DNA of 64,000 nt, from assembly GCA_030435675.1 (NCBI GenBank), contig CM059625.1:16306001-16370000 (forward strand), in the 5' to 3' direction. The notes beneath the pieces are model-generated. The model had not been told where the DNA came from, made no database searches, and was given only the letters and a program-made list of their open reading frames with translations. Position numbers and translations under genes: made by a program. Below are positions 46,640-60,511 of this stretch, in pieces (within the stretch, counting starts at the first letter, position 1; every line of letters starts with the position of its first letter). Source of the DNA: Steinernema hermaphroditum. Taxonomy: Eukaryota; Nematoda; Chromadorea; Rhabditida; Steinernematidae.

Positions 46640-49600
46640 CTAGAATTCGATCTCTTTCAAATAGAAGTGACGACAGGATTGAGTTTTCTTGGCACTGCCG
46701 GCAAACGTGCTGCCAGGAACCAGCATTTCTCTCGTAAATTTCATTCCCGGGTTGGCCCCGTTCTTGTAGTAGTAAGTACGCCTGAATCAAAAAGTAAGAA
46801 GGGTCACTTTGTAATGTCTCACAGAATCTGGGTAGCTCCACGACTAGTGGTGATGCAGTTAACATAGGGTTCCGCCAAGAATTCGGCTTTTGTGTTGATG
46901 TTCACGGATCCGACGACTCCGAAAGATGACGCTGACCGGCCGAGGGAACCTTTTCCATTGAAAAGTTCAAAACTATTGTCAATCGCGATGGAAACGCTAA
47001 ATCAGATTAAGTTATAGCTGAGTGTGGAAACTGTGATTACTTGGTGAATACATCGGTGTTAGAATCTCGGTTCCACAGGCTCACTTCCATCGAACCGAAG
47101 ATTTTCATCGATGCGGCTCCCATCATGTTCCACTTCAGGGCAACTCCGGAAATGAGAGGAAGACTGTTTGTGAAGTGACGGAAGACGATGTTGTCTTCGT
47201 GCAGTTTGGCAGTGTGACCGTCGGCTCCCCAAACGGCGGACATCAGATCGCTGTAGCCGTTGAAAAAAACACGATCAGGGGATCGGTGGTTGAGGAGTGT
47301 AAGCTGCGCACTTGCTGAGAGCTCTTGTTCCTCTCCGTTCGAGCCATCCGTTTCGCTATCGCCAAGAGATGCAGCCAGACCGGTGGAGTCGAGGTTCAGC
47401 TACAACACAAATCCGATATAGTCTTATCATTTAGAATTGCTTCCATATCTAACAATATGCTCAAATGATGCCCAAATGGATGGTCTTACTTGTCAGCCTT
47501 TTCTTATCCGTAGAAGTCATAGAAATTCGATTAATTTACCTCGAACAGATGTGTGAGACGATTCAATCCGAACAACATGTCGACATCGAACTCACTGCGC
47601 TTGAATAGTCCTCCGCTCTCGAACTCCTCGCGACTATCGAAGAAGACCGTCAGGGGACCAACGTCTAAAACAAAAGCAAGCTGAGTGCGACTGTTTATTT
47701 TTTACGTGTAGCCTTAGTGCTGCGAGCATTCGAAGTGGCGATGAGCGATCGCTGTGCCCAGTTGGGACGGAATACACGGAAGTTTCTAAGGAGTCTCCAG
47801 TAGTCATCAACCTGTAAAAAGAACCGTCATCGACTAATAGATAGCAATGTTTCAACCTTTTCAGTGCGGAAACGAGTGGCGTTGATGGCATCATAGAAGT
47901 AAGCCCACTTTTCCTGGTCAACGGGGTGTGTCGACTCGGAACGAAGAAGGTACGTTCCAATTGTTTGGTGAAGAGGAACAGAGTTGAGCAAGATGTCTAA
48001 AGCGAGAAGCGACTCAGTACGAGTGGATTCGCGTTGGCACACGTTTCGGAAAATCTTCACGAGCTTCTTGATCAGCTGAAAAAGTCAATGGTTGCCTGAG
48101 TGTAACAGGAAGTTAGCTTACGGCACTGTCGTGCTTTTCCGGATTGCGAAGAGAAAGAAGTTTGAGGGCAGCTTCAGAAGACTTGGCGTTGTGGATCGGG
48201 TTGCAGACATGGGATAGTGCATAGTTGAAAGATCTAAAATAGTGCGGTGATGTATTGAAGACGTATTTGTTTGATAGAACACAATCAAATCAACCTGGCT
48301 CGGAACATACGACTAACCCTAACATTGTCGTTTAGAATACAGGCTCACTTACTGTTCGAGAGGAAGGTTGACAAGGATCTTCATGCTTTGAGCCGCACAG
48401 TCATCATCTTTGCAAGCAATCAGCTCATCAACGAATTCATTAACCAGTTGATCCTTTCCCTTATTGCAAGCGTTCAGGTTGCTTGTGGTCAACTCGCATT
48501 TGCGGCGGAGGAGGGTGGCGACGGTGAATGACAGCTCATCGCACAACTCCTTGTTCTCGCCAGCAGTGCAAACCTCCTTCCGCCAATCGACGACTATCTT
48601 GTTGAAAGCGTCGCTGACACGAGTTGTGAAGGCCAATGCGCGAACGAAGGCGACGAGGACATCAGGAGCCTCCGTGGTCAGCACCTTCTTTCCAACATTT
48701 AAGGCTTCGACACTTCCGACAGATGCGAGAACCTGCGCAAGAGGGGTCCTGAAAAGAGATTTAGCTTAGATGATTCATATCACTTACATGATAATATCGT
48801 TTTCAGGCTTATGAAGAGCAGCTTCTAGTTCGACTTCGGAAGCTTCCACGGCGGCTTTTACCATATTTCCAAAAAACTTCGAGTGCTTATCGCAGGTTTC
48901 CGAATCACCCATTTCATAGAGATGGTCACGGTAGACAGCAACAGTCTTTTCAAACTAAAACTAGATTTTGTGAGAAGGGATCACAGGGTAATGTGATTGT
49001 TGCATGGACTATTAAAATGTAGGGTCATGATAGGAAATACTTACATTGCTAGGGACGGAAAGGCCCATGTTGATATTCTTCTTGATTTCTCTCCAGTCAC
49101 TTCCGAGGAATGTCGCACCAAAGATATCAGTAGCGCATTCGCCAGTAAGTGTTCCGTACGGACAGTGGCGGAGGATGTATTTTCGGGTGCGATTCATCAT
49201 TTCCAGATCAGTCCTGTAAAATCACGGGTAAAAAAGCTCAAGCATTCGGGTATACCTGGCATCGACGAACATGGTGTATCCCTTGTGGAGTGGTGAGCGA
49301 ATCTCAAATTTCTCCTTGATTTCAGTGAGAACAATATCAGCATCATGTTTAGTGTTTTGACTAAAAACTCAAGGATCAAAGCGGGTGATTAGTGAAGGAA
49401 ACTAACATGTAAAGCACATCTTGCTTGTAACTGTGAACAATGGTTCCATCCACGAGACTCTGATTTCGTTCACCTCCGATATGGCAGTTATCGATCTTGC
49501 GGGTGAAGCGCTTGTCCTGGGGACGTCCGAAGGTAAAGCTGCACAAGCCGAACGGAGTATTCTAAGTAACATCAGCGATGAATTCAGTAGGGGCTTTGAC

Positions 49601-50215
49601 ATTTCTTACGACATTCTGACGATCGCCAGCTCCGCTGACGGCTGGACTGTAGACTCCGTAGATAATCGCCATGACCACATTCCAGTTGACCTTCTGATCG
49701 GGGGAGTTGAGCTTGACGTAGAGGCCTTTCAGGTTGTTTCCACCTTGGATGTAGTCAAGATAAAAGGCGGGGGTGTCGCTATCGCAAGGGCCAGAAACAC
49801 ATTCAGTCAGCTAAAGGAGTGATGAGGTAAGTCAAGAATCGTTCAGCTTTACTTCATAGCGCGCAAGAACGCGTCCTCGAGGATCGTGATGGATAGTTTC
49901 GAACTTGAACTTTGCTTCAATTGCAACGTCGACCTTGTGCTTCGAGTACACCGAGTTCTCGTAAAGCATAGTGTGGCTCTTATACAAGTATTCGTATTCA
50001 ATCAGGCGGGTCTTGTTTGGCATTTTAGAAGCGTCAACTTTGAAGTTGGCCAGGTCGATCTCCTTGGGTTGTTCATCATTGGAAGCCGCGGCATCCTGAC
50101 CGGCTGTCGGTTGCTCCGCAGCCCATGTCAGCGCCAGAAAGGCTAAAAAGTTGCATTTATTTCTGCGATAAACAAATTGCTTACCGAGCAAAAAAACCGA
50201 GCACCGAGCGAGCAT
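46640..50215 (-). CDS. dsc-4: Microsomal triglyceride transfer protein large subunit (dsc-4-like)
   Basis: MTP loads lipid onto vitellogenin/apoB-type lipoproteins in the ER. The first exon (50185-50215) and the second (from 50142) join over a 42-nt intron into a signal peptide, MLARCSVFLLAFLALTWAAE. Later exons encode the large lipid-transfer fold: YEYLYKSHTMLYENSVYSKH, then FGLCSFTFGRPQDKRFTRK, an alpha-helical part (RTRKYILRHCPYGT, LVAFVRALAFTTRVSDAFNK, LNSVPLHQTIGTYLLRSES) and a C-terminal lipid cavity (VALKWNMMGAASMKIFG, SLWNRDSN). I estimate about 900 residues, near the family length, ending at a TAG at 46640. An apparent TAG after IADVT is inside a 51-nt intron with a GTAAGAA donor, so the gene is intact. 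Introns are mostly 40-70 nt. Two TGATAAG sites just upstream fit intestinal expression. Confidence 0.85.
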
Positions 50216-50271
50216 CTCGGAATAGGTCCTTGCACACTGTGGCCGCTATGTCTTCGCTGGGCCGCAGCGAG

Positions 50272-50334
50272 TGATAAGAGTGTCAGTGAGCTCTGAGCTC
50301 ATTGCAGGAAGTGGCACAGTGAGGAGTTGATAAG
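50272..50334 (-). promoter_or_regulatory. Paired GATA sites upstream of the MTP gene
   Basis: TGATAAG occurs at 50272-50278 and again at 50328-50334, about 57 and 113 nt before the MTP start codon. In nematodes the intestinal GATA factors (ELT-2 type) bind TGATAA. MTP acts in the intestine, so the pair is a likely enhancer. Binding is inferred, not shown. Confidence 0.55.
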
Positions 50335-51764
50335 GGGTTGCAGTGTGACGTTGTGCGTTTTAGTACACGTGTTGCAAAACTAAGAATCACTTAATTTTAA
50401 TGTTGTGTCCAAGTGTGAACTTTGAGGTGCGGTTATTGAGGTTACGGTTGAACCTATGATAGAACATTACACATCTGGACAGTAATTAAAAGACTGGCTA
50501 CCAGATAAAGACTGACAGTAAGAGACGATATTTCGAGAAAATCACCTGTGATCTATGAGCTTCTTCCTTGTAACATTCAGCGTTTTTTGTTGGCTAAACC
50601 TGTCAATATGCATTACGGCGAAGTTTGAACACTGCTGGCCTTCCTTCTTCCTGCAATGAGCTCACTTTTCCGCGCCTGTATAGCATGAGCAAGGACAGAA
50701 GGGTTCACATCAAATTTGCATACTGCAAAGGGCAAAAAACGTCTCAGATATGCTGTCTTACAGTGAAACAGTTCAATAAATTTTCAGCATGTGACAACTC
50801 AAAATTCCTTAACGTTTCATTGAGGTTCGCCCATTAAATGGATCGTCACAATTTGTCGCAATTTCCTCACATGTTTGCACTTCCTCAATTACCTGTCGCG
50901 GACGACCGCCCATAGAAAAAGGCCGCTCGAGTGACCTTATCCGTCTGCAACTGTGTCAGTGCAAGTTTCGTCTCTACTTCTACCGTATCGCAAGACATCT
51001 GCGAATAAACCACTGATACAGAAACCAAGAGCAAACAAAACGTCAGTAATTATCATAATTCTGAATCTGAGTAAACGAATATGATCGAAGTTAGCATTTT
51101 TGAACGCGATGAACAGCATATCTGATCGTACATATTGTCCGATTTCAAATTTGGTTCGATACAGACCTGATTTTGAGTGTCACTCTAAGATTCAGCATAA
51201 TGTGCTCAACATGCATATCTCAAAAGGCGTTGCAAGAAATGTTGTTGGTTCAGCTATATGGTTTTCGCCTTGCCCGCTTTTTGAGGGCTGACATAGTATT
51301 TGGCAAACCTAACGGGAAAACCCCTTGCTCGCAGTATTGGTTTACCCTCAGATAAGGATACGGTTCAGTTATGCGTCAGGTTCAGGCCGTAAAAATGTCC
51401 GCAGGTCAAGGTTCTGTCTGGCGGTGAGGAAAAGATTAGACGGTGGGGTCATCTGTATCCCACTGGCGGCATTCCTCGACTCACACCGTTTTTGCGTCTG
51501 CCCAGGTCGCCGCCGTCGTCTTTCCCATAATCTCAGAGGATTGCCCTATTGTACTTGTTGAATGGAACGCGCGCGCCGTATCAACGATTTCCGTCTATAG
51601 AAAGTGTTTCACGCGAAGTGCACAGGAAGTGCCGAATTTCACGCACAATTCGATGACCATTCGAGGCGCTCCGCCGGCTGTGCTGTTTCTTCTTTGCAAA
51701 CTCCATTGACCCCCATTGTCGACAGCGGAACGTCTGAGTGGCCATTTGCAACAGACTCAATGGA
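50335..51764. other. Divergent promoter region, MTP and UGT genes
   Basis: About 1.4 kb lie between the two divergent genes. I see no gene. Frames near 51325-51709 are on the sense strand of the UGT gene but show no domain, and their donors are poor. Confidence 0.5.
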
Positions 51765-54461
51765 ATGGCCCCTCATTGGCTCGTCTTTCTGCTTGTGGCC
51801 TCTGCTGTTCATGGAGCGAAGGTTTTGTTTTACGTTCCAACCCTGTCCTACAGTCATGTGGCCTTCAATTCAAAGGTAGCCGATCTTCTTGTCTCTCGAG
51901 GGCACAATGTGGTGAGTGACCCTTAACATGCCGGCAACCACCATTGATTCATTTCAGACTATGCTCTTAGCCAGGGTAGATCCAGCTGTGAAAACTCATG
52001 TGGCCAAGCTAGCATCGGTAAGTCGTGTTGTCATATTTTGTTTTCCTTGGGTGACCTTGTACCTAAATTCCGACCCGGATGGTCCTGTTTAAGGGTCCAT
52101 GCTGAGGAACTGTTCATAATCTTGAACTCAACAGGTAAACGATGTTATTATAGGTGCGCACAATTGATCTTCCCGAACTCCAGGATGGTGTTTTTGCAAA
52201 CACCCTCTGGAACAATCCAGGTCCATTCGATGACAGCAGTCCGCTTAATCCCAAAATTACCTTGAAACTGTATCGCGTCGCATCGATCTTTATTGATGCC
52301 TGTAAAAGTGAGTTCGCTATTGTTGTAATCCTACCGTAAACATGAGCATTTAAGTGCAAGCAGACGACCTCCAATTAGTTAGTGAACTTCGTGAGGAACA
52401 GTACGATACCGCTGTTGTTGAGCAATATGATTCTTGCGGGTTTGGCTTATTTGAAGCTGTGGGTATCAAGAATATCGTCTGGCTAAGTGCCACTGGAGTC
52501 TTCAGACCGCAGCCGTACGTCGTGGGTGTAAAATATCCCCTCAGTTATGTGCCAGGTATGAATGGCCCTTTGAGCTTGCGTGAAGATGGGCGTATTTCCA
52601 GAATTATTCGGGTTTTCGGACGACACCATGAACTTTTTTCAACGACTACAAAACTACCTCATTGCTCAGGTAAGTGTTTCTTTCAAGGTCGCCGGAAACT
52701 AGTGGAATTCGTGTTATAGGCAACCGGATTGATACACGGGTCATATTCTCGAGCAAAAGAATCAGAAGCATTCCGCTTAGCTCAGCATAGAAATGGGTCA
52801 ACAGAATTTCCTGACATCCTAGAAGTGTCTCAAAATGCAGATACTGTTCTTATCAACAGTCTGCCGCTTATCGACTTTCCAATGCCTACTTCGACTGAAA
52901 TCCACGGCATCGGTGGGATAACTGTCGAAAAAGAAGCTGCGCCTCTGTCATCGCAGTGGCAAGAAGTAGCCGATCAGTCAGAGGGGGGCTTCTGGCTCGT
53001 CACGTTCGGATCTATTGCCAAGACGTCGGACATGCCACCAAGGATGCGACAGTCGCTATTTAGCGCGTTTTCCAAGTTTTCCAACTTCACCTTCATCGTA
53101 AAGTATGAGGTGCTGAATACAACAACAATGCAGATTGCGCCAAACGTGATTTTTACAAAATGGATTCCTCAGCTTTCACTGATGGGTAGGGAAATCATGT
53201 GCAAACAAAGCTTCATGTGTCTTCTAGCTCACCGCAATTATCAAGGAATCATCACTCATGGTGGTTGGAGCAGCATTTTGGAGTCGCTAGTGTTCAAAAA
53301 ACCAATGATTCTGATGCCCTTGTTTGCCGGTAAGTACATTGGTGATCTCTTATCTTAACTGCACCCTTGTCCTGCTTCTACGAACCGCGAACTAAACATG
53401 CGATACCTCGTGTATTCTGCATAGACTTCCAACACCTTTAGCTCCCCATATGTTAACCATTCCCTCTATTATATCTGTTTTTGCTTCTATCGAAGAGCGG
53501 CTTACCACGCAGTGGTATTTGTTCGGCTTTCTAGGAAGTAGGATCCTGCGGAATCACCATCATCAGCTTCCTATAAGAAGCATAGTCATTTCCGCGCTGA
53601 GTAATCCTCGGTTTTGACGCTCGATGGATAAAGCGGAAATGTATGGCAAACAGCTTTGTTGACGTCCGTGTAAGACCAAAAATTACATGTTCTGCATAAG
53701 GTGTGAAAGTTATTGAAAGGGATCAGATTTAATTGGCGTCAACATGTTGTGGCTGCGACACTGACTCATACGGTCTATGGCCAAGAAAGCTACCTTATTA
53801 TTTCTTTCGATAATGAGCGAGAATATGGCAGTGTTCGTTCAAATCTTGTACAGAAACAATGTTGGAAAAACACCTTGGATATGAGTTTATACTACAACAT
53901 CAGTATACAGAAACGGGCGATAGAAAACGCGCTCCGCGCTCCTGTAGTTGAACCTCAAAGATCTTGCTCAAAATCTCATTGCATGTTCGGCACTTCTAAA
54001 GTGTTCAACCCAAGCCAGTTTGTAGAAGTTCTCCTTCAAAGTTCAACTGGACGTCTCTATAAAAGTCATTTTCAGACCACACCAAAAACTCGAAGATAAT
54101 CGAGCAAAAGGAGCTCGGTCTCATCGTCGACAAGATGCGCATCACGGAAGACACATTTGTGAATGCGATTCGCACATTGACAACGGACAACAGGTACGAA
54201 CGAATGCAACAATGACCAATCGACCAACGATGCGATTTCAGATATTACCGCAACTGCGCGCGATATTCTGCCATGCTCGACTCCTCGATGCCCATCTCCG
54301 TCGACGATCTGATCGTCCATAAATTTATGAGCAGCACTAAGTCAAATAGGCGAAAATTTCGGCGTCACCCTATTAGTATAGAGCTATCTTATATGGAAGA
54401 GAACTATGTAGATTTATGTGCCATTTTCTTCGCTGTCTTTCTGTACTTATCACTGTGTTAG
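51765..54461 (+). CDS. UDP-glucuronosyltransferase
   Basis: UGTs attach sugar from UDP-sugars to lipophilic compounds in the ER lumen. Nine exons join in phase (51765-51911, 51958-52017, 52154-52307, 52355-52555, 52602-52669, 52720-53185, 53228-53329, 54076-54193, 54242-54461) to give about 511 residues, slightly short of the usual 530. It starts with a signal peptide (MAPHWLVFLLVASAVHG). The N-terminal acceptor half has the family's YVP..SDDTMNFFQRLQNYL pattern. The donor half has FWLVTFGSIAK, FIVKYEV, FTKWIPQLSLM and the UDP-binding signature GIITHGGWSSILESLVF-KPMI. The next exon gives DHTKNSKIIEQKELGLIVDK. The C-terminus ends with a membrane-like segment (AIFFAVFLYLSLC) but lacks the usual long basic tail. 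The 750-nt intron before exon 8 is unusually large. Confidence 0.9.
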
Positions 54462-54856
54462 AGCGTAGCATAGCTTCTGTAGAAATAGCTGAATAAAGTG
54501 GACGACGCATTTTTTATATAATCCCCATCGATTCGTCGCCGTCGCGCTGTCGCTTCGCCCGCCCCATCCTCATTCTCACAGCTGTAGCCTGCAGCTGACA
54601 GCTGAGCGGACGAACCTGCGACAAATCGCACATTTCGAATGCCTGAGCGCTGTCTCTTCGACGAAGGGCTCTGTGCCTCTGTGTGCGCGGTCAACAGCCG
54701 TCCGAACGGGCAGCGGGAGAAGAAGAAGAGCTCGCGGGGTCCGTGTTGAAATTCTCTGCGAATTTGCACGCGCCTGCAACTTGTCGAAGTCGCTTCTTCT
54801 CTGTCCGCTTCCGTGCCTGACATCAGTGACTCATTTCAGGCCAATATTTACAAATC

Positions 54857-57800
54857 ATGCCCAGTTCGCGACGCGGAGATGGAGTGCGTCGATCCGAGCG
54901 GCCCAGGCATGATTTGTACGCGAGCCTCAACGAGAACTTCCTTGATAGTCTCTGCTATGGAGGAGTGGTACGTTATTTCATTCGTTACCCCATGGCACGC
55001 AACTACAACTGTAGACCAAAAGACATGCGATATCTTAACACGACATAATACAAAACAGGATATTGGCGGGAAACGTGATACAAAAGGGAGCGGTGGGAAA
55101 AAAAGAAAACAGGCCCTTAATCACATGGGAACAAAAACGTGACTACACAGAAAAGACAGGACAAAGACATACCTAACAGAAAATAAGGCAGATGTTCCAA
55201 ATATTTTTGCGAAATGCATACTAATACATTCTGTATATCGTCTAAAGTACCTCACGTTAAGGGTTTCACTCTACAGATTCCACCTCTTCGTGAGGCAGGG
55301 CTATATTCACACTTTGTACACTATAGAGATAAAGAAAGGGATTCCGTATTCATCCATTTGATCCATTTCTGGGACCGATCGAATCTATAAGAGCAATCGA
55401 AGAATCCATGTTATAACAACTTTCCATGGACATAGTCTTATTTATGACATTTCAAAACCATAAGCGTCCTAGCCACGATATATGAAAAGCAGCCTAATAA
55501 CACGAAGCATTTGCTCCATAATGAACGAACGAAAACTGATAACCATTATCTGAGACGTCCATATCTCGAATGCGCACTAACGATAAAGAGCTGTGATGAT
55601 CGTAAAGTTAGAACTCTTTTTATTTGCAGAATGAGAAACGTTCGAAACGCGAAGTGCCTCCGCGTCGATCAAGCGATGGGTACTACATGACCAGATCTAG
55701 ACGGGTTATCGAAGATTCGTTCATTTACGATGACGAACACTCACATGACGAGCCCGAAGACGAACTTCCTCCACGAAGCAGAAGACATTCTCGCCGCAGC
55801 ACCTTAGACACGTCGGCCACAAGTGAACGGTCCAGACGAACCAGATCGAGTGGTGGGAAGAATTCCATAACTGATCACGGCGATGAGAGCAAAGAGCCTG
55901 GAGATGAGGACGAGGACGAGGAGCACCTAAGTCCGGTTAAGAGGAGTAGACGAGTCGAGCGGAGCCCCAGCCCAGAGCCAATGGATGATGAGCCTGTTGC
56001 AACTCGAAGAAACAGACGTGTTGATGCTGATGTGTCAGGTTTCCGTGACTCCAATTCGACGGAGGAAGTCGAGGAGGAAGAGGACACCGTTTCCACTGCA
56101 GACGAGCCTGAAGAGCAGGAGGAGTCCAATTCCAGAGAAAACTCAGAAGAGCCTGGAGACGATGAAGACAGCGTAAGCATTTAAGTTCATTTTTCATTGC
56201 TTCTCATTGAATTCTTTCTCAGAAAGATGGACGTCGCTATCCCCTCCGCAAAACAAGGTCGGCAGCCAAGCAACAAATCGACAACGGCCTTCGCTCAGCG
56301 CGACCCGTACGCAAATGCCGTGAAAAGCCGGTCGAAAAGCGCTCGCTTACATACATAAGAAACGCATCCTCCAGGTGTCCCGTGACTATTCATCTGCTGT
56401 TGTGGACGCTCGTTATTTAGATTCAAGCAATTCAAAAGAAACATTCGCCGCCGGCTGGACTCGTCTTCCTCGGACTCCGATTCCGATAAAGGGAGGCTAG
56501 ACAACAGCGACATGTTTGACCCGGCTGAGGCGGACATGATCGAGGCTCTTAGAGAAGAAAGGCGGGCAGCGAAGAAGTCACGTAAGCAGCCGCAGAACGT
56601 GTTTATGCCGATGAATATGACAGGTACGTCGGCATGTGTTCATAGCTTGAGTCCATTCTATTACTTTGTTTAGAAGACGAAATCGCCGGTCGCTCGAAAA
56701 TTACCGCTGAAAGGCTACGGCAAGCCGGCTCGTCTTCTTGTACCGGTGTCGACCCAATGGTTATTGACCGTTCCATCGGCTTCGAAAATGTCGGAGGCCT
56801 CGATGCCGAAGTGCAGTCCCTAAAGGAGATGGTTCTCTTCCCTCTCTTGTATCCAGAAGTCTACCAACAGTTCAATATTCAACCTCCGAAAGGTGTTGTA
56901 TTCTACGGACCACCTGGAACTGGAAAGACTCTGGTCGCGAGGGCTCTCGCGAATGAGTGCAGCCGAGGCGATGTGAAAGTTGCTTTCTTTATGAGAAAGG
57001 GAGCTGACTGTCTCAGCAAGTGGGTCGGCGAATCCGAGAGGCAGCTAAGACATCTCTTCTCGCAAGCCTATGCCATGCGTCCTTCTATTATTTTCTTCGA
57101 CGAGATTGATGGTTTGGCTCCGGTTAGAAGTTCGAAGCAGGATCAGATTCACAGTTCGATCGTTTCGACTCTTTTGGCTTTGATGGACGGGCTGGATAAT
57201 CGTGGAGAGGTATGTCAATATACGTGACGAACAAATCGTATCATCTCCGTCATTCCAGGTTGTGGTCATCGGCGCTACGAACCGCCTCGATGCAATTGAT
57301 CCAGCTCTGAGACGTCCAGGCCGCTTCGACCGGGAGATGAGATTCTCGCTTCCCGACGAAGTGGCCCGTCGAGCTATCCTCGACATCAACGTCTCGAAAT
57401 GGGAAAACCCACCAGAAGACGAAATGATGCATTGGCTCGCGAAGAAAACCGCTGGATACTGTGGTGCTGATATTAAGTCGCTGTGTGCCGAAGCAGTTCT
57501 GGCAGCTATGAGATCGCAATACCCTCACATTTATCTATCAAATGAGAAACTCGAAATTGACGCGAAAGCAATTAGTGTTTCAAAGGACAGCTTCCGCAAC
57601 GCTTTCGCGAAGATCACACCCGCATCAAGAAGAGGTGAAACATTTACTGTCGTCAACACGATTTTCAATCCATACATTTAGATCTCACTGTCCCATCGCG
57701 CCAGATTAGTGATCGACAAGTACCCATTCTGCAACCAGTAATTGACAAAGTACTGGAAGCTATTCCACAGGGATTCAAGCTGTCGAACACTCTTCAAAAC

Positions 57801-59409
57801 CGCTACACTGACAAGCTGGAAAGGATCGTGAGATCGGCGGAGCACATCCCTGCCGTTCCTTCGGCCAAGATTATCGTCAGCTGGAGTGGTGGAACCGAAC
57901 GGGGCCAGACTGACTATGTTCTGCCTATTGTGGTCAACACGCTCGACCATCTGACCGTTATTCCACTTACACCATCACAGCTTTTCTCTCAAACGAACCC
58001 AGAAGAAGCTCTACATACCGCCATTCAGTCGGCTCTCCGTACAGCTGGCTCCGGCACTCCATGTATGGTGCTTATCCCAGCTCTAGACCGCCTTCTCTCC
58101 TCCACGTCGTTTACGTTCGTGGCCATGCTCCAGTCTGCACTGAGATCGCTGGATTTCGTCAGCTCCGTCTTAGTCGTGGCCTCCATTGGATGTGACTACA
58201 CGGAACTGCAAGAAGAAGTAAAGGGTCTATTTCCCCCATCGACGCTCGTTACTCTGGAAGATCCTTCGGACGTAGATAAAACAAGCTATTTCGACAACTT
58301 GATCATGAAGCCCGCTGCTGTGGAGCCGTTCGAGTTCATTGCGGAAAACTATCCGAAGCCAAAGGTTGTTGAGGCCACAACCAGTGTTCGAAAGCTGTCA
58401 GAAAAGGAACTCGAAAATCTCAAAAGCGAATATAACAATAAGCTCATTCATATGAGGATCTACTTCCGTGACTGTCTTGGTGAGTATTTTGCGGCTTTGA
58501 ATATAGGATGTTCAATTATACGGTAAATTTAGGACGTCTCTTGCGTGACCGTCGCTTCCAAGACTTCATTCACCCCGTGGACGAAGAAGATGCCCCCGAC
58601 TACTATACAATTATCGATAAGCCGCTGTGTCTGCGAGATATGATGCAAAAGATCGATGATAACGTCTACACGGAGCCTGAGGATTTCCTCAAGGACATTC
58701 GGCAGATTCGCTTCAACGCAATCGAATACAATCCAGCCAGAACTTTGGACGGCCAAAAGATCAGACATTCCGCTCACGCATTGCTTGACTTGGTCGAGGG
58801 CCTCTTCGAAGTCGAACTGAAAGCATCTTTCGTACGCAGGCTAATCACGTGCAAGCAGCTGGTCGAAGAAGCCGAGCGCCCCGAGGACTCGCCTGAAAAG
58901 CCAGAAGCGTCTGATTCTCAAGTTTCTAAAACCGAGCCTGAGAGTTCTCCCCATTCCAATGGCGATACTGTTGACTCTCAGAATGGTAGCTGTGTACGCA
59001 GTACGACTAAGCGCAAAGGTAGCTTGGTAGAACAGAATGCTAAGCGAGTTTGCATCACGTAAGTTGATTTCCATCAATACAGGAAAGAGCTATGTACATT
59101 CTTAAGATCCGATACTGATGATGAAGTGTTACAAGACGAGAATTCGCTGAAATCCGAGCTTATTTACGACGCAGCCAAACTGGGCCTTATCGTTAAAAAG
59201 GTAAATGAACTACACATCAACGTATTTTCAATAACGATCCTGTTAAGGCTGTCACTCAGTCTGAGCAGCTCAGCATCAAGCAACTGGAGTGCCTTGCCGA
59301 CCAGATTGAAAACATCCATGATGGCTATCGTAACACGTGGGATCGCACTAACCTTCCCGACGACATAGAGAGAACCATCGAGTCTTTCGTTGAAAACGCC
59401 CTTATGTAA
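54857..59409 (+). CDS. lex-1: ATAD2-type AAA ATPase with bromodomain (lex-1-like)
   Basis: ATAD2/Yta7/Abo1 proteins are chromatin ATPases that handle histones. Ten exons (54857-54967, 55630-56172, 56223-56374, 56421-56623, 56674-57209, 57259-57634, 57682-58479, 58533-59058, 59107-59200, 59248-59409) join in phase to 1166 residues. The N-terminal third is acidic, Ser/Arg-rich and disordered. AAA1 is complete: Walker A GPPGTGKT, Walker [10 protein letters not shown], arginine-finger region [12 protein letters not shown]2 is degenerate: no Walker A ([10 protein letters not shown]), only LIPALDRL in place of Walker B, as in the family. The bromodomain has [18 protein letters not shown] and NAIEYNP, keeping the acetyl-lysine-binding Asn. 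A C-terminal helical part follows. The gene begins 396 nt after the UGT gene on the same strand; the gap is long for an operon. Confidence 0.93.
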
Positions 59410-60511
59410 TTCTTCACTGCCGGTCTCTAGATCGCTGTTACGGGTCATGTATATCAAATGTTTACATCATTGATCTATCTTTTGTTGTATGTACATAGAG
59501 ATCTCCCATCAAGCACATAACTACTCAAAAAAATGCCAAAACATTTGTCCGTCTTTCTGACGCGTCTACCCCGTTGTTGACTTCTCTTACAGTCATTCAT
59601 AATTGCTCCAACAGTGTCCCGCCATCCGTTTTGACTTGTAATTTTTCTCGATTGCATGTCTGTACATTCAAATACCTCGTGAATTCTATATCACTTCAAT
59701 CACATGCAGTTGGACTTTTGACAATAAATATTGGTACCTATTTGGTGGACAATGTAAATCATGCGATTTCACAGGACAGGAACAGAAGCCGAACAGGTAA
59801 GCGGCAGTAGTGTCACTTTGGTCAGCGGTCGATCTCTAGGTGGTTCTCTGAGCATGCACTTGATTTGATGGCAAAAGATTCTAAGAATTTTGAGCTTTCC
59901 TGCTTCCGGGGGAAATTGGGATACCGGTTAAACGGAAGTTCGGTGGCTGTAACAGGCATCCTCTGTGTTGTCTGGAATTTGCTGTAATGCCTATGATTCA
60001 TGACGGAAAGCCATCAGGTCGATGAGAGGCACATTCATAGAGGGAAGCGTTATTTTGCTTATCCATCACGAGCAACGTGAACGGATAGAAAATATAGTGA
60101 AAACGTGGACATCGCTTGCATGACTGCACTACACAATGCATGCACGCAGGCTGTGGATGATATTGCGATGTGGCCTGTGACTTTCGGGCGTGCGTGCAAC
60201 TAACAACAACACAACGACAGTATGTATATCACTGATCAATACCGGAATGATCCAGCTCCAACATTAACCACTTGCATATTGGATCGAGCATACTGGATTC
60301 ATAGACACAGGGATAGTGTTAAAGTTTAAATGCAGGGTTATTAACATAAGTCTCACGATCAATATGGTGCACGATGATATTGTATATGGTGCATGTCTAT
60401 TTGGTATGTGTTGTAGTTTCCATTATTGATATTTGATTTATTCTTTTGTGAATAATACGCACATTTCAAGGTTATAGTAACAATTATTGTAAAGCCGTCT
60501 GGACGTACACT
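59410..60511. other. Convergent intergenic region
   Basis: About 1.1 kb lie between the 3' ends of the AAA-bromodomain gene and the CENP-A gene. It contains AATAAA-like signals (for example near 59724) and no gene that I can support. Confidence 0.55.

Noticed and set aside
49540..49600. Apparent in-frame stop (TAG) within the MTP gene
   Set aside because: A strong GTAAGAA donor upstream and the TTAG acceptor make it the end of a 51-nt intron; the frame continues correctly.
52556..52601. Apparent frameshift in the UGT gene
   Set aside because: A 46-nt intron (GTATGA..TTCCAG) restores the frame into the conserved SDDTMNFFQRLQNYL segment.
55875..56197. Minus-strand Ser-rich frames
   Set aside because: They are antisense to the acidic N-terminal exon of the AAA-bromodomain gene.
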